DNA from: Hanleya hanleyi
Lineage: Eukaryota > Mollusca > Polyplacophora > Lepidopleurida > Hanleyidae
Direction of reading: 5' to 3'
NCBI GenBank assembly: GCA_036873755.1
Contig: JAVTVY010020328.1
Coordinates: 18,050 to 82,049 of the forward strand
DNA length: 64,000 nucleotides
The notes beneath the pieces are model-generated. The model saw nothing but the letters and a program-made list of their open reading frames with translations. It had not been told where the DNA came from and searched no databases. The first letter of the stretch is position 1, and each line of letters begins with the position of its first letter. A program made the position numbers and the translations under genes. Shown in pieces: positions 1 to 10,796 of this stretch.

Positions 1-144
1 GCCGAGGGCTGCGGCGAGATGGAGGAGGGTGACTCCAAGCTGTCCCGTCTCCAGGGAATGCACTGTGGATGGCCAGGGTCGCCCGGACAGGAAATCACAG
101 TACCGTAATATTTGGCTTTCACAGTCTGTGGACTTCTCAGAGGA
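1..144 (-). CDS. CAMTA: CAMTA exon 12 (partial): linker and first ankyrin repeat
   Basis: This is the last visible coding exon of a calmodulin-binding transcription activator. It reads 48 whole codons in phase 0 and is cut by the window edge. The acceptor is a T-rich tract ending in TTTGACAG, so the exon starts at 144. The C-terminal residues GVTLLHLAAALG are a canonical ankyrin start and match the GMTLLHLAAAQG of vertebrate CAMTAs. Upstream, CES...YCDFLSGRPW aligns with the vertebrate segment ESRVVVVCEKMMSRACW, which supports the contiguous reading. Ankyrin repeats in CAMTA are thought to mediate protein contacts. The remaining repeats, the IQ motifs and the 3' end lie outside the window. 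An alternative with a 41-bp intron inside this exon was considered and dropped, because the direct reading is open and aligns better. Confidence 0.88.
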
Positions 145-304
145 CTGTCAAATAATAAAATAATGAGATTATTCAATTGACGTACATGGGCATGTTTTAA
201 TTTCAATTTCAGTTTGCGAGTTCATGTATTGCCAAAGATCATACTTGGAAGACGTTAGAAGTCTCCGTTTTATTAATGCACACATCACCAGTATAACAAT
301 ATTA

Positions 305-538
305 ATGAAAACAGGGGGGATGGTCAGACTCAAGGTTATTCCACTCATATGGTGACAGTGACAGCCAGTTTAAATGGTAGAGGAAGCCAGAGTATCTGGA
401 GAGAACCACTGCTCGTCGACGAGTAACTGGCAAACTTTCACACATGCACCAGCGGAGCTCGAACCCATGCCGGGTCAGTGGTGTGAGGCTGGCAATCACC
501 AGTGATGCGCCTTAGACCACTCAGCCACAGAGGGGCCC
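305..538 (-). mobile_element. tRNA-derived SINE
   Basis: On the minus strand the unit starts at about 538 with a tRNA-like head. It has an A-box-like TGGCTGAGTGG and a B-box-like GGTTCGAGCTC, spaced as in a serine/leucine-type tRNA. A tRNA-unrelated body follows, with the CTGGCTTCCTC type of motif common in metazoan SINE central domains. A second copy is at 58.75-58.95 kb. It lies in the intron between CAMTA exons 11 and 12. It is not an intact tRNA gene, because the acceptor stem does not close and the sequence runs on into the SINE body. Confidence 0.75.
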
Positions 539-628
539 GTTATCTGATGTGTCCTTTACTGTGTAAAATATTGGGAAAACTTTGTGCACATATTTAACTT
601 CTGATTATTGCACCAGTAGATAAATCAC

Positions 629-729
629 CTGAGTAGTTGAGGAACACCTGACCTCGGACCCTGTGACTGGTGCCAAGCGTTTCTCTATTTGCTCCAGTCT
701 GTCCAATAACATCAGCTGGAGTTGGTTAT
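629..729 (-). CDS. CAMTA: CAMTA exon 11: conserved LERLEQ-type segment after TIG
   Basis: The exon is 101 nt with acceptor CTTTTCAG and donor CAG/GTGATT. It completes an Asp codon split with exon 10 and ends in phase 0. The residues DNQLQLMLLDRLEQIEKRL match the vertebrate CAMTA segment DNQFRMSILERLEQMEKRM that links the TIG domain to the ankyrin repeats, with heptad-like spacing compatible with a short helix. A second possible donor lies 19 bases upstream (AG/GTGTTC), but it would break the frame into exon 12. Confidence 0.92.
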
Positions 730-1526
730 CTGAAAAGAACAGATTTTGGTTAAAATGATTAGAGCTGAATTTTGGCAAAATATGTTTCGGAATCGGCATC
801 AAATGTGGGTTTTGAAATAATCAAATTATTACCTTACTCAGAATATCACCATTTGTATCAAAATATTATTTTGAATAGCGTCATTTATAGGTCTACTCTC
901 AGTCATAAAGAATCCAATGAGTTGGAATAATCTACCACATTTTGAAAACTTTATTCTGGTTGTATAGTGCGACCTTACAAAAATAAACACAGAGAGAGGG
1001 TTATTTAAAGGTACAAAGATTAGTTGCCATCAATCTCGTTACCTCATCAATTTTATTTGATAAAATCAACCGTACTTGATTAACGAAAACAAAATTTTGT
1101 TCCAGTTTTGCAGGGGTACATATAGCTTGTTTGAGCTGTTCTCGAATGGCAAACTTTTATTTAAATTCCCAAACTGTATAATCTGCTGTAAATATATCGC
1201 CATTAGGATGTAGAATAAATTGAAATGGGAAGCTTTCGGAAAAATTGTTCTAATTTTCCTCTTTTTTTTTAATAGCTATTTAGAACTGTTAAATCTTCAA
1301 GGTATGGTGAGGAATATTACCTCGAACAAGTGCTCAAAATGAGCTAGATTGCGGGAAACGAAGCTTAAAATCCCCCCCCCCCTCTCCCTAGGATTGCCCG
1401 GGATAGTAACTTTTTTCACCATTGTGCTCTCCTCCCCCCCCCTCTACCACACACACTACCCCCCTTTACCCACAAGTACATGTAACCCAATTTCCTTTAT
1501 CTTCTGCTGCATGCACACAAACATAC

Positions 1527-1661
1527 CATCAACGGCATACCAGTCCAGCTGCCCTTGTCTAGTCTCTCTGGCCTCCACAGACTTGTATTCAAAGACAACA
1601 GAGTTAGAGATGACACAGCTGTCCATAGCTACCTCCAGTGTAACTAACCCTGCATCGTGCT
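1527..1661 (-). CDS. CAMTA: CAMTA exon 10: C-terminal half of TIG/IPT domain
   Basis: The exon is 135 nt, acceptor TGCTATCAG and donor GATG/GTATGT, phase 1 in and 1 out. It encodes the end of the immunoglobulin-like TIG/IPT fold: HDAGLVTLEVAM, then VISNSVVFEYK, nearly identical in spacing to vertebrate CAMTA1 and CAMTA2. The TIG domain is implicated in non-specific DNA contact or dimerisation. The 25 residues after EYK (to LDWYAVD) replace a vertebrate linker that also ends in DW...DD. It joins exon 9 through a split Glu codon and exon 11 through a split Asp codon. Confidence 0.95.
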
Positions 1662-1789
1662 CTGATAGCAGCATGAAAGGTAAGCGAGTTTAATACTTCA
1701 CAAAACATGACAAATCAAACAGAATCTTGTTAGTTGCAAGTGTTAACATGTATTTGTTGTCATGATTAGACTCTTGCAATTTGCGCTCG

Positions 1790-1998
1790 ATCTTATATGT
1801 AATCCATCTTATAATTCAATATCCGTATCAAAATACAATCAACCCCAATTTTGTGGACAAAATTCAATCAGTGGTTCTAATAAACTGAAGAATAATGAAG
1901 GAATAATGGATCATATGCATGATTTTAATCCATTTTGTCAACTTCCTGTTCTAATAAATTCGATCACCCCCAGATTGCATGGTGGGAAATTTCACTTC
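1790..1998 (-). repeat. Dispersed MITE-like repeat, family M2
   Basis: The stretch contains AATTCAATC, ATTTTGTGGACAAAATTC and TTTTGTCAACTTCCTGTTC. The same sequence recurs, in the opposite orientation, at 13.88-14.60, 27.78-27.96 and 61.74-61.83 kb. Its ends resemble the TA-flanked family M1 (AATTCGATCAC near the ends). Boundaries are approximate. Confidence 0.6.
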
Positions 1999-2001
1999 CT
2001 G

Positions 2002-2186
2002 TGAGTGAGTGAGTAGGATTTAACGTCATTTTCAACATGACGGTGCCTACATGTGCCAGAACACGAGGGTGTCCACAGTTCCTATTATCCTGGACAGTGA
2101 TCAGCCCATCCAGGACAGTGATCAGCCCATCCAGTACAGCACCCGGTCACCAATCCAAGTATTGACCGAGCTCAACGTTGCTTAAC
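2002..2186 (-). mobile_element. 5S rRNA-derived SINE
   Basis: Read on the minus strand it begins AGTTAAGCAACGTTGAGC, then TACTTGGATTGGTGACCG and GGTGCTGTA. These are the A-box, intermediate element and 3' half of 5S rRNA, in order. They are followed by a TGATCACTGTCC direct duplication, a body with AATAGGAACTG, and a tail GACGTTAAATCCTACTCAC. The 5' half of 5S is missing, so this is a 5'-truncated SINE of the 5S-headed type, not a 5S gene. A second copy starts at about 32.96 kb. Confidence 0.75.
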
Positions 2187-2903
2187 TGTGGTAATCTGAC
2201 GAGAAATGACTGAACTTTTAGAGTGATTAAAGTAGAGCATGTTACAAGACTTCAGTTTTATTATCAAAGGAATGCATAATGATACGAAGCGAGCATTATT
2301 ATCCAGTGAAGTTAACGGACAATACATGTACGTCATGCTACAGGACATGTGAGCCTCTCTGTGGAACATTTGCCTCAAGTTCGACAGTACCTCTAAAGTC
2401 GATTAAGAGACTACACAGAACACCCGTCTAAGCTTCACGCAGTCGATTTATTTTCAACTAACTCGTGTCAACAAAGCTTGAACAACGTACAATTATTGAA
2501 ATTTGTAAATCAAATTTATATTTATTTTTCGTTATAAATTCGACATTTTTACAAATTTAATCAGAACCGAACCGATTCCGCCCTTGATGCAGTCACGTTT
2601 CTTTGGATATGTCATGAGCTGACTGCGGTCACCATTTTTAACTCTACTACTCCGCTCAGCGAGTGGGTTACTTAGACCTCACTCAGGTCGAACTCATCAA
2701 TGCTGTCGCAGACCGGTAAAATGTCATTCTCGCTTACCCAGATCAGTTAGAGGACATCGTGTGAGTGCCAGTCAAATATATCGCTGGTGTATGGCTAGGA
2801 TCTGAAAACTGATCTCAGAGCATCACAAGGATAAAAGACGGACACTGCATCATTCACATTGCTTCATAGACAATACAATCTTCCAGACACTAAAAATCAT
2901 TTA

Positions 2904-4069
2904 GGGCTGTTCCATTTAAAAAGATGTACCCCCCACGGAAGGGAAACTTCGTACACCCCAACAACCAATATATGCAAATTAATTCTCCTTGCCTCCACCA
3001 AGCACAGCAAATAAATGTCCAGTACTACCTGGGAGAGAAGCATTTTTTTTTTCATCATAGCAGCCCACCCACCCACATTTTTTATTTGGAAGGGAAAACA
3101 ATTTTTTCTAAGGAACGATATCGGCCGGAAAACTGATTTAAGAGAAAATGGCAAATGCTTGGCTGTACACCATCGAAGTGGCGCTCTGGAGCGTAAAAAC
3201 TGTAGTTTTATTCGGTTTCTACAGCCACGAGTCGTTTCTACTATTTCCTTGACAACTTGGCACGTTCAAACGATACAAAAATTGTGCATAGGCATGATTT
3301 ATTGTTTTTTCACGCTTCAAACAGTTGAAGCGATGAAACAGCCGCCATTTCCTTCTGAGCCGTTGCTAAGGAAGTGACCGACCGCGCATGCCCACAGCCA
3401 TCCATTGACGTCACTCGGGACGCTCCGCTATCCACGGAAGTGATATGATAATGAACTTCTGCCATATATGGATGTTTCCGTAAGAGTTCGACTATATTTT
3501 CTCTCGGGAATACACCGGATTGAGGCGAAGATTGCCGATCTAACCCAAATTCAAGCTTGTAACTTCAGCTTTCCAACGATATGCGGCAACAACAACAACG
3601 CCAACGATCTAGACCTGCAAATGGTTGTTGTCAACGACTAAAACTTGCCGTTTTCAGCGGTTTTAGGCGAATAATGACAGAGACCGTTTAACAACACGAG
3701 TAATTAGGTATTAATTAAACTATTTTCAATGATTTTGTCAGCCAATAAATTTATTTATGTGAAAATTGGGCACATTATGGACGTAAAAAATACAAAATCT
3801 CATTTTCAATTTTTTTATTGTTCAGCCCCGATATGTCAATGCACGTCTCCCCTTAAAAAGGAATCCCTTTCCAAATAACAAAGTGCATATTGGTAGAGGG
3901 CCCACCCATAGAAGCAATATTTTTACAGGCTTAAACAATCACCAAGAGAAGTAATTTATTACCTGGAGGGACCACCAAGAGATTTCTATTCTGGACAACC
4001 CCACCCACCAATATATATTTTTTTTTTCCAACTTCCGTGGGGAGTACATATTTTCAAATGGAACAGCCC
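2904..4069. mobile_element. Harbinger-like non-autonomous transposon (TTA TSD)
   Basis: Inverted ends are about 45 bp, starting GGGCTGTTCCATTTRAAAA and continuing to a shared CCCACGGAAG. They are flanked by TTA at 2901-2903 and at 4070-4072. A 3-bp TTA duplication with G-rich inverted repeats is typical of PIF/Harbinger. No transposase reading frame is present in 1.17 kb. The centre is GC-richer and promoter-like, with a TGACGTCA palindrome near 3.41 kb. It sits 28 bp inside the CAMTA intron that follows exon 9. Confidence 0.82.
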
Positions 4070-4097
4070 TTAGCTAAATTTGAGATTGTTCTTTTAC

Positions 4098-4224
4098 CTG
4101 GTGCAAAACACCTGAGCACCCCGGGCTGTACAAGAGTGGCTGGCACAGACTTCCTGTCAAACACACAGAAGTAGCTGGAGGTGGACGAACACCAGGGGCC
4201 AGTCACCAGTACCTTGATTCCACC
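4098..4224 (-). CDS. CAMTA: CAMTA exon 9: N-terminal half of TIG/IPT domain
   Basis: The exon is 127 nt, acceptor GTGTTACAG and donor CCAG/GTAAAAG, phase 0 in and 1 out. It encodes GGIKVLVTGPW, then a segment ending SVPATLVQPGVLRCFAP. These are signature residues of the CAMTA TIG domain (vertebrate GGVKVLITGPW and SVPASLIQPGVLRCYCP). It continues directly from the AYTE at the end of exon 8, rebuilding the conserved W-x-Y-x-E-G-G junction. The Harbinger-like element at 2.90-4.07 kb lies just beyond the donor. Confidence 0.96.
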
Positions 4225-4664
4225 CTGTAACACAAACAAATTATCAACATCACATAGAAACACATCTTCACAAGTCCATGTAAATCCTAAATCCTCGCAG
4301 AGGGTTTACCTGGATGAGTTCTTGAGTCGATGCCTCATTATACAATCTCGTACATTTCATCCCCAGAGCTTGTTTTGAATTAGCATATGTCGGTATCCCA
4401 GGCCTGTGGTTTTTGCTTTGACTTCCGATGTTGATTTCAAGTTGACATCAAAGCAGTTTGGCCCGCGATGAAATTCAATCCTGTCACATCTCATCTCTCG
4501 CAGCGGATTGGCCTGATCAACTAGTTTAGCGTGTTCAGTCATTGGGTTGATTTAGGGGAACCCCTTGATCTCTTTATATCCAGAACTCGTATGGAAAACT
4601 AACCAAGCCAGTGTATCGATCCTAGCAGATCGATCGATAAACTGGCTCGCCAGGATGATAGAAA

Positions 4665-5058
4665 CAGGGTTCCAACCCTTTGTGAAAGACAGAATTCCAG
4701 GACATTTTCAGGTCCATACAACCTTCTTCCAGGACCTTCAAATGAATTTTCCTGGACATCTTTTAACACCTTTCACCATGTTTCGTTCAGCAAATTCAAT
4801 AACGTACATTAGAATGAAATTAATATGTATTTCAACTATCATATTTCATACAGATCTGACAAGATCAAAGAATAAATTCAGTTTGTTACAAAGAAATTCC
4901 AGTAATTAATTGTGGCAGATATTTTGGGGGGGAGAGAGGACAATAAAATTCAAAGATTTTTCCAGGACTCTTTACAAATATTGTCAGAATTCAACGATTT
5001 CCAGGTCCTGGAATATTTTCTCAGAAATCAAGGAAATCCAGGACCCGTATGAACCCTG
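4665..5058. mobile_element. hAT-like MITE, TSD TAGAAA, motif TCCAGGAC
   Basis: Ends are CAGGGTTC...GAACCCTG with a 6-bp duplication TAGAAA at 4659-4664 and 5059-5064. Both ends carry repeated TCCAGGAC-type words (at least three on each side) and the centre is unrelated AT-rich sequence. There is no coding capacity. It lies in the CAMTA intron between exons 8 and 9. Confidence 0.82.
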
Positions 5059-5225
5059 TAGAAAAAGCTCATTGAACTCTCGAGGGAGCATCCATCTGCC
5101 ATCTTCACTACACCAAGCTAATTTCTATGTTTCCACTTCGAACTTCCCTTGATATTTCAATGTTCAAAGAACTTATTAATAGACACGAGACACCCATTTG
5201 AATTGTGAAATGTGTCATAGAAGAG

Positions 5226-6121
5226 CAGGCCTCGAAATTTGGCGCGAACGAAACGATCGTTCGCTTGTCGGTTACGCAAATCAGAAATGGCCAGAACGAA
5301 AAATCGGTTACGTGAATGCGCTTCTTGGACATATGTTCTGGTAACAAAAATCCCAACCTCTTCCCTGTCTGTCCACTGTGCAAACTTTAACCACATGATG
5401 TGTGTCTTTCAGCATGTTTTAAAAGCGAAACTAAGTCGCAAACTCGGCCCCGTCTGTATTGAATTTGTAGACAACCACGTGGCAGGTGTCTATCTGTCAG
5501 CTTGCACAGACTGTTTTGTCTATCCTGGGTTCAGGGCTGGCACACTATTATGTAATAAACCAATAGCGGCCAGGAAACAGCTTTATCAAACTTGAACGAG
5601 TTGGAAGGGTTACCCGCAAGCCTCCTCGCTCCAAGGTTGTTGCTCCGTGGGGCGCTCTTCACAGAGCTAGCAGCAGAGGTGGCATGCGGAGCTCCTCGTG
5701 GAAGAATTATCTCGGAGCGCGGAGCTTGCGGTTAACACATGTGTCACTTCTGCCATCTCTAAATTTGCAGGCGGCGCGTTCAACTTCTCTTTTCAATCAG
5801 GATTTAAATGGAATCACAAGGAAATGGCGAATGAATTATACAGCCAGAGTCACAATAGCCAACCATGAATGGTGGAACCGATTCACGTGTGCAATCCCAT
5901 TCCCGTATGTTAACTCATTTGTCTGTTCAGTCGCTGCCCACGTGCTGTGGACAGCCTTTTTTTTTCACTCGTTGACGGTACACTGTTGTAATTACGTAAC
6001 CGTTTTGCGAAACCAATTGGTTACGTAAAAATTAACATCGTAACCGAACAATAGGTTACGCAAGCCAAATTTACCGTAACCGATTTTTCGGTTACGTCAA
6101 TGAACCAATTTTCGAGGCCTG
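5226..6121. mobile_element. hAT-like element, TSD GAAGAG, motif CGGTTACG
   Basis: Ends are CAGGCCTCGAAA and its complement, with duplication GAAGAG at 5220-5225 and 6122-6127 (the sixth base could be chance). Multiple CGGTTACG/CGTAACCG words sit inside both ends, clustered most densely at 6.0-6.1 kb. The interior includes a GC-rich palindromic stretch near 5.6-5.75 kb. No transposase is visible. A cluster of similar GTAACC words without clear ends occurs near 22.4-22.5 kb. Confidence 0.8.
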
Positions 6122-6582
6122 GAAGAGCGATATTGTCTGACCTACATAATGGGCCAACACAGCCACGATATTCGGAGGAATGATGTCGCTACTTGATGAT
6201 GTCACCTTACACACAATCGGCGTGTAGGTTCGGCTCTCATTCGTAGGTGAAATTTAGGCCTCGGATTTTGAACACTAAAGGTGGTCAGATATATCAAAGC
6301 AGGTTCGAAGTGAGAACGTAGAAATTGGCCTGAAGGAATGAAGATGCGATCTGTGAATTGGTCATGTTTTAAGAGTTCAAAATATCTGCTCTATGGGAAC
6401 GTGTCATATCCAGTTTTTTGAAGTTGAAGGTTGGGGGCAAGGGTCATTTAGAATGGGATGTGTGAGGGGGTCGGACTGACTGAATACCTTACCACTGACT
6501 GAATACCTTAATTTGTCTGGCAATTCAGTTTCCATTCAGGGAAGGAACAAGCAAACCTATCAAAAACAATTTGGTGGCTCAC

Positions 6583-8082
6583 CTCGGTGTATGCCCAATC
6601 TGGTGAGAAATCACTGATCACTGCCAGAGAGTCACCGCTGGTGCTTTTAGGGGGACTCGCCTCTCTTTCATCTTTGACGGGCAGCATGGAATGTAACGTG
6701 GAGAAATTCAACATTTTGTCCTTGACATCCGAATGAGTCTCGCCACATGATGTGCGCTGGTCAGAGGTCTGATGGTGGCTGCACGGATGCAGCTGCTGCT
6801 GGGTTTGAAGATGATGCTGTTGAGAATGCAGCTGCTGTTGTTGTTGCTCGTGAGAATGCTGTTGCTGCGGTGGGTGATGCTGAGATGAGACATGCTGTTG
6901 AGAATGAAGCTGCTGGTTAAGTACATGTTGTTGCTGTTGAGAATGAGCATTTTGCGATGGCAGCTGTTCTTGGACGCAAGAGTGCAGCTGCTGTAGAGGA
7001 TGGAGATGCTGTTCGGGATTATGATGCTGTTGTTGTTGTTGCTGAGCAGTTTGATTTTGAAGACACATAGCACAATTGATAAGAGGAATGGCCACCTTGT
7101 CATGGTCAGGCATGGAAAGAGAAGAGTGTGGAATAGAGTTAGGAGACGTGACACACGTGCCTGCCAAGGTCGGGTACAATTTGGAAATCTCAGCGAAGTC
7201 TAAGAGGTCAAGGCCATCGAGGCTGAGATCAGAATGAGGTGGGAACGGCAAGTCCGCCGACTTAAAAGCATCACAGTTGGGGCCTGGGTTATCTCCCTGC
7301 ACGCTGCGGGACATAGAAAGATCTGATTGGTTGATTGTTGGGAACTTGTCTCCCAGATGCATGTCTGCATGGAACGTACCAGCAGACATAATGCCTTGTG
7401 GCAGAGTGAATCCTGATGTTGTGGCAAACATACTGTCACGATGAGGAGGTTTGTCCTCCCCGCTGACGCCGCTGTCCGTAGCCTGTTGAAAGTCCTCTGA
7501 ACTTGAGCTAATTTGCATCGGTACGCTGCCCGAGCCCTCCAGAGAATCCCTCATCACATCTGGCTGAGCTGTGCTGACCGACATGACAGGCGCATTGACC
7601 AGCTGCACATGTTGAGCGCCATGACTCGTAACCGACGGCTGCGGAGTACTTGAGCTGTTGATGATTGGGATCGATGTGGTCGTCTGTCCACTCACAATAA
7701 TGAAGCCATTGCTGGCTTGGAAATCCGAGAGATTGAGAATGAGGGGTGTGCTGCTCTGGGTCATGTGATCAGTGATGCTGGTCACCGTGGAAACAGGCTG
7801 GCTGGCCGTGGACGAAACCAGCATCGCGTGGGTGCTCGGTACGACTTGTGTTGCAGTCACAGCTGACTGCATGCGCTGTGTATGGGGCTGCAGAAGGGAC
7901 ACCAAGCGACTGGATATGGAACTCGCAGGGGATGTTCCTTCATCCTTGGGAGAGATTCTACGGTTTCTGGAATGAGGGCAGTTTTTATCACATGAAGGCT
8001 CACATCTGTGGGGTTTGTTTTTGCACTGACTGTCTTGCTGTCCCAGTAACTGTTGAACAATGGCTGCTATAGTATCCTCTAC
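6583..8082 (-). CDS. CAMTA: CAMTA exon 8: large transactivation exon, Q/H-rich
   Basis: This is a single exon of exactly 500 codons, acceptor TTCGTTATTCAG and donor ACCGAG/GTGAGC, phase 0 at both ends. It opens with VEDTIAAIVQQLL, matching the vertebrate VEQLVQQIL that closes the CG-1 region. A Cys/His cluster (CEPSCDKNCPHS) and RRISPK follow, the latter equivalent to the conserved HRIISPK basic patch. The middle is Ser/Thr-rich. There is an acidic-hydrophobic DLSLDGLDLLDFAEI segment at exon residues about 298-312, then a long Gln/His-rich tract at about 352-460. The last ten residues, starting ISDFSPDW, begin the TIG domain. The factor is expected to act in the nucleus as a DNA-binding activator. 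The Q/H tract makes this exon much more repetitive than its neighbours. Confidence 0.95.
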
Positions 8083-8970
8083 CTGAATAACGAAAGCAAA
8101 AAAAACATGAATTGCAGGCAAGCACCTAAAAGGTGCGTGGACCCCTCAGCCTGTTTTTTTTAGTAAAGTAGGATCAGGGCTGCATCTAGAGCCAATTTAG
8201 TTTCGGAAAACATATGGGTGCCCAAAACTCAAAAGAAACAAAAAACGAAAGTGTTGTTGTTGTTCAATTTTGAAAGGATTTCTGAAGGAAATACTAGAAA
8301 AAGCCCCTAGGATCCTCAATATCGATCCTATTGCATAGCTGGGTATTGAATTTCATGTTAATAAACCTCTGTTTTGGGAGTGATCACAGGCTATTTGCGC
8401 CGAAATTCACTTACAAAAATTGGACCCTCAATAATGAATAACGAAAAGGAAATGGGAGTTTGGGATCGGAACCTGCAAAAAAATCCCTGGACACCGTATA
8501 AAACAGATATAGGTTTCACGCGAGTGGTGTGCTGGGATTACAGCATGCAAGAAAGTGTAGCTTTATCGGTGGCAATTTATGCATTGCACAAGTGTGATTT
8601 AGTAAACACACTGATTGACATAGGCCCACCCTTATCATTAGGGGGGGGGGCATAAACTCCAGGTATGCAAACTGGTTCAAAATTGCCCAGAGTCAGGCTA
8701 AAAATGGGCTCTCCTAATCACTCGTTTGAAATAATTTCCAAGGTACAGTAACATGTTTGGTGACAAAAATTGATAAAAATGTTGCACCAGTTAAATGTGT
8801 GGACACAAATACGGTTCATGCAAAAGTTTTAGGATAAAACATATGATGTAGAATAGAATAATTTAATAGCAAAATTAAAGAAAATTGTTGTCCTTCATTC
8901 AATGAGAATCTTCCTTGTATCAGGGAACCTTCAAAATTCACAATGAAACATGCAACCAACGGTTCCCGAT

Positions 8971-9455
8971 GGGCATAGATAACAGTGCAAAAGCTAAGCC
9001 ATCAATAAATAATAAAAAAAATCATGAAATAATTATAACCATGTGAAAATCTAATCATTTCATCAGTCAACATTCAGGAAGCTCTCACCAAAGTTTGGTC
9101 AGGCCCGACTTGATAGATCTACAGATATTCAGCGGACAAGAACATGTTGATGGGCATAGTTAACAGTGCAAAAGCTGAGCCATCAATAAATAATAAAAAA
9201 TAATAATTAAAAATCATGAAATCATCATAGCCACCTGAAAATCTAATCATTTCATCAGTCAACATTCAGGAAGCTCTCACCAAACTTTGGTCGGGCCCGA
9301 CTTCATAGATCTGCAGATATTCAGCGGACAAGAACATGTTGACGGACGGACGCCAGGACGGACGGACGCCAGGACGGACGCTAGGACGGACGGACGTACG
9401 TACATGGCAACGACAAGACCCCACAGCCCTATGGGCTGAGGGGTAATAATTATAA
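8971..9455 (+). mobile_element. Pearl/Helentron-like right end with two satellite units
   Basis: Two copies of a 181-bp unit (starting GGGCATAG at 8971 and 9152) are followed by ACGGACGG microsatellite with GCCAGGACGGACG variants. The end is a stem CCCACAGCCC/GGGCTGAGGGG and TAATAATT. Tandem core, ACGG tract, terminal hairpin in that order is the architecture described for mollusc pearl elements and Helentron-associated elements. The left end was not identified. Confidence 0.65.
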
Positions 9456-9521
9456 TTAGCAAGCTCCACAGTGAAACATTTCAATGTACAGCAAACAAGG
9501 CACGAGTGAAAATGATATAAC

Positions 9522-9722
9522 CTCACTTTCAACTATATTTCAGTCATATCACGACATTTAGGCCGTATTCCTTTTCACACCTGGGAACCCCACAGATAGG
9601 GTCATATTCCTTTTCATACTCGGAAACCCCATGGGTGCCCCAGATAGTCGCCTCTTATGACAAGCTGTCTGAGGAGTTGAGGTCTATTCTTACCATGATC
9701 TGGGGTGTGCACGATGACATAC
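9522..9722 (-). mobile_element. SINE-B copy (GAGTGAGTGA-tail SINE)
   Basis: Shared blocks are CACTTTCAACTATATTTCAG, TTCCTTTTCACAC, GACAAGCTGTCTGAGGAG and CTGGGGTGTGCACGA. They match copies at 12.08-12.31, 49.57-49.79 and 51.58-51.78 kb. The 3' end is at the low coordinate, so the SINE is on the minus strand. Confidence 0.65.
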
Positions 9723-9880
9723 AGCAAACAAGAGAAATAAGAAAACAGAATAAAAATATCATTGAATTTATCAGCAATTTGGTAATGAAACTTCACAGTT
9801 TTAGGCCACATCTCAATGTGAGGAAAACAAGCACCCCTTCCCTCTATGCATGGAGGAATAGCCATAATTATCCATCTTAC

Positions 9881-9924
9881 CAATTGTTCACTATCTCGAT
9901 TTCGCTCAGGTTGTCCAGTGGAAA
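9881..9924 (-). CDS. CAMTA: CAMTA exon 7: short spacer exon
   Basis: The exon is 44 nt, acceptor CTATTTCTTTTCAG and donor TTG/GTAAGAT. It completes a Phe codon split with exon 6 (rebuilding LRPMF, conserved as LKPMF in vertebrates) and ends in phase 0 to meet exon 8. It encodes STGQPERNRDSEQL, a polar stretch replacing the vertebrate HGIKW...GFS linker. The splice sites are strong and the phase fits both neighbours. The sequence itself is not conserved, so identification rests on position and frame. Confidence 0.85.
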
Positions 9925-10286
9925 CTGAAAAGAAATAGAGAAATTCATTTATCATCCCAAGAGAACTATTTGGGTGAGTGGAAACAACACCTGAAACTTT
10001 TTTTCTATACGAAATATCCCTCCTGCCAAACTCTGCCAACGAACAACAACAACCACTCTGCCAACCTGCGACCCACTCTCCGTCACATTACCATTATCAA
10101 TGGACACGTACACCTGCAATGGCCGCTCTATCGAAGTCAGACAATTGAACTTGCTGACAGAAAATAGGTCAATAAATACTTTTATATGCAGTCATAAAAA
10201 AAAACATAACAAAGGTAAATTTGATCCCTGAAATCATAAATTCCACGTACATTTTCACAATATTTCTTCACACAGAATTCTGTGTA

Positions 10287-10708
10287 CGGTAATTCCTCTA
10301 ATAAATCGATTACCCTATCGGAAATCTATCACCCCCGATTTTCAGTCAATCCCATTTGTAAGGGAGAATCAGAATCATTTATGGACCAGAGTAGTCTCCC
10401 TTCCCTTAGAGCAAGTTTACAAGTGACCACCAACTGTTTGAACTCGATCGTGTTTGATAACAGTGTGTATTAAAACTGCAATTAGCTGGATTGTATTGAA
10501 TCACACCCTACGTAAGTAGAATTTGAAATGAATCACCAGTACCATCCTGGACACTGTTGTCTCAAGTCATGGTATCGGAAACTGGGCACTTGATGATCCA
10601 AGATTCATTCCTCCGACTTTTGCGAATCAGTTGCAAGAAATCGATCACCCCTCAGTTTTAATACCTCAAATATCACTTCCGGTGATCGATTCATTGGAGG
10701 AATTACCG
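10287..10708. mobile_element. M1 MITE copy (TA TSD)
   Basis: Inverted ends CGGTAATTCCTCTAATAAAT and complement are flanked by TA. The ends match M1 copies at 35.8, 39.4, 40.1 and 56.5 kb, but the interior is longer and diverged. It lies in the CAMTA intron between exons 6 and 7. TA duplication suggests a Tc1/mariner-type source. Confidence 0.65.
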
Positions 10709-10796
10709 TATTTGAGGAGGTTTCAAATCTCTGTACATGGAAGATCAACTCAAATTGCAGACAATACAGACAGACAGACCAACACACAGAACTTAC

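Noticed and set aside
63..103. 41-bp intron splitting CAMTA exon 12
   Set aside because: Reading straight through from 144 is open and aligns better with the CES...C(E/D)...W segment. The intron would be implausibly short.
305..538. tRNA gene
   Set aside because: A- and B-box-like words are present, but the acceptor stem does not pair and a SINE body and tail follow. A second copy supports a SINE.
6708..7154. 148-codon Ser/Asn/Leu-rich frame on the minus strand
   Set aside because: It is the shifted frame of the CAG/CAA-rich part of CAMTA exon 8. The in-frame CAMTA reading joins conserved exons on both sides.
9614..9880. Alternative donor (ATA/GTGAAC) for CAMTA exon 7
   Set aside because: The strong donor TTG/GTAAGAT gives phase 0, exactly as exon 8 needs.
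9614..10039. 141-codon minus-strand frame
   Set aside because: It is a chance fusion of a SINE-B segment, intron and CAMTA exon 7. The splice sites at 9924 and 9881 explain the only conserved-phase part.
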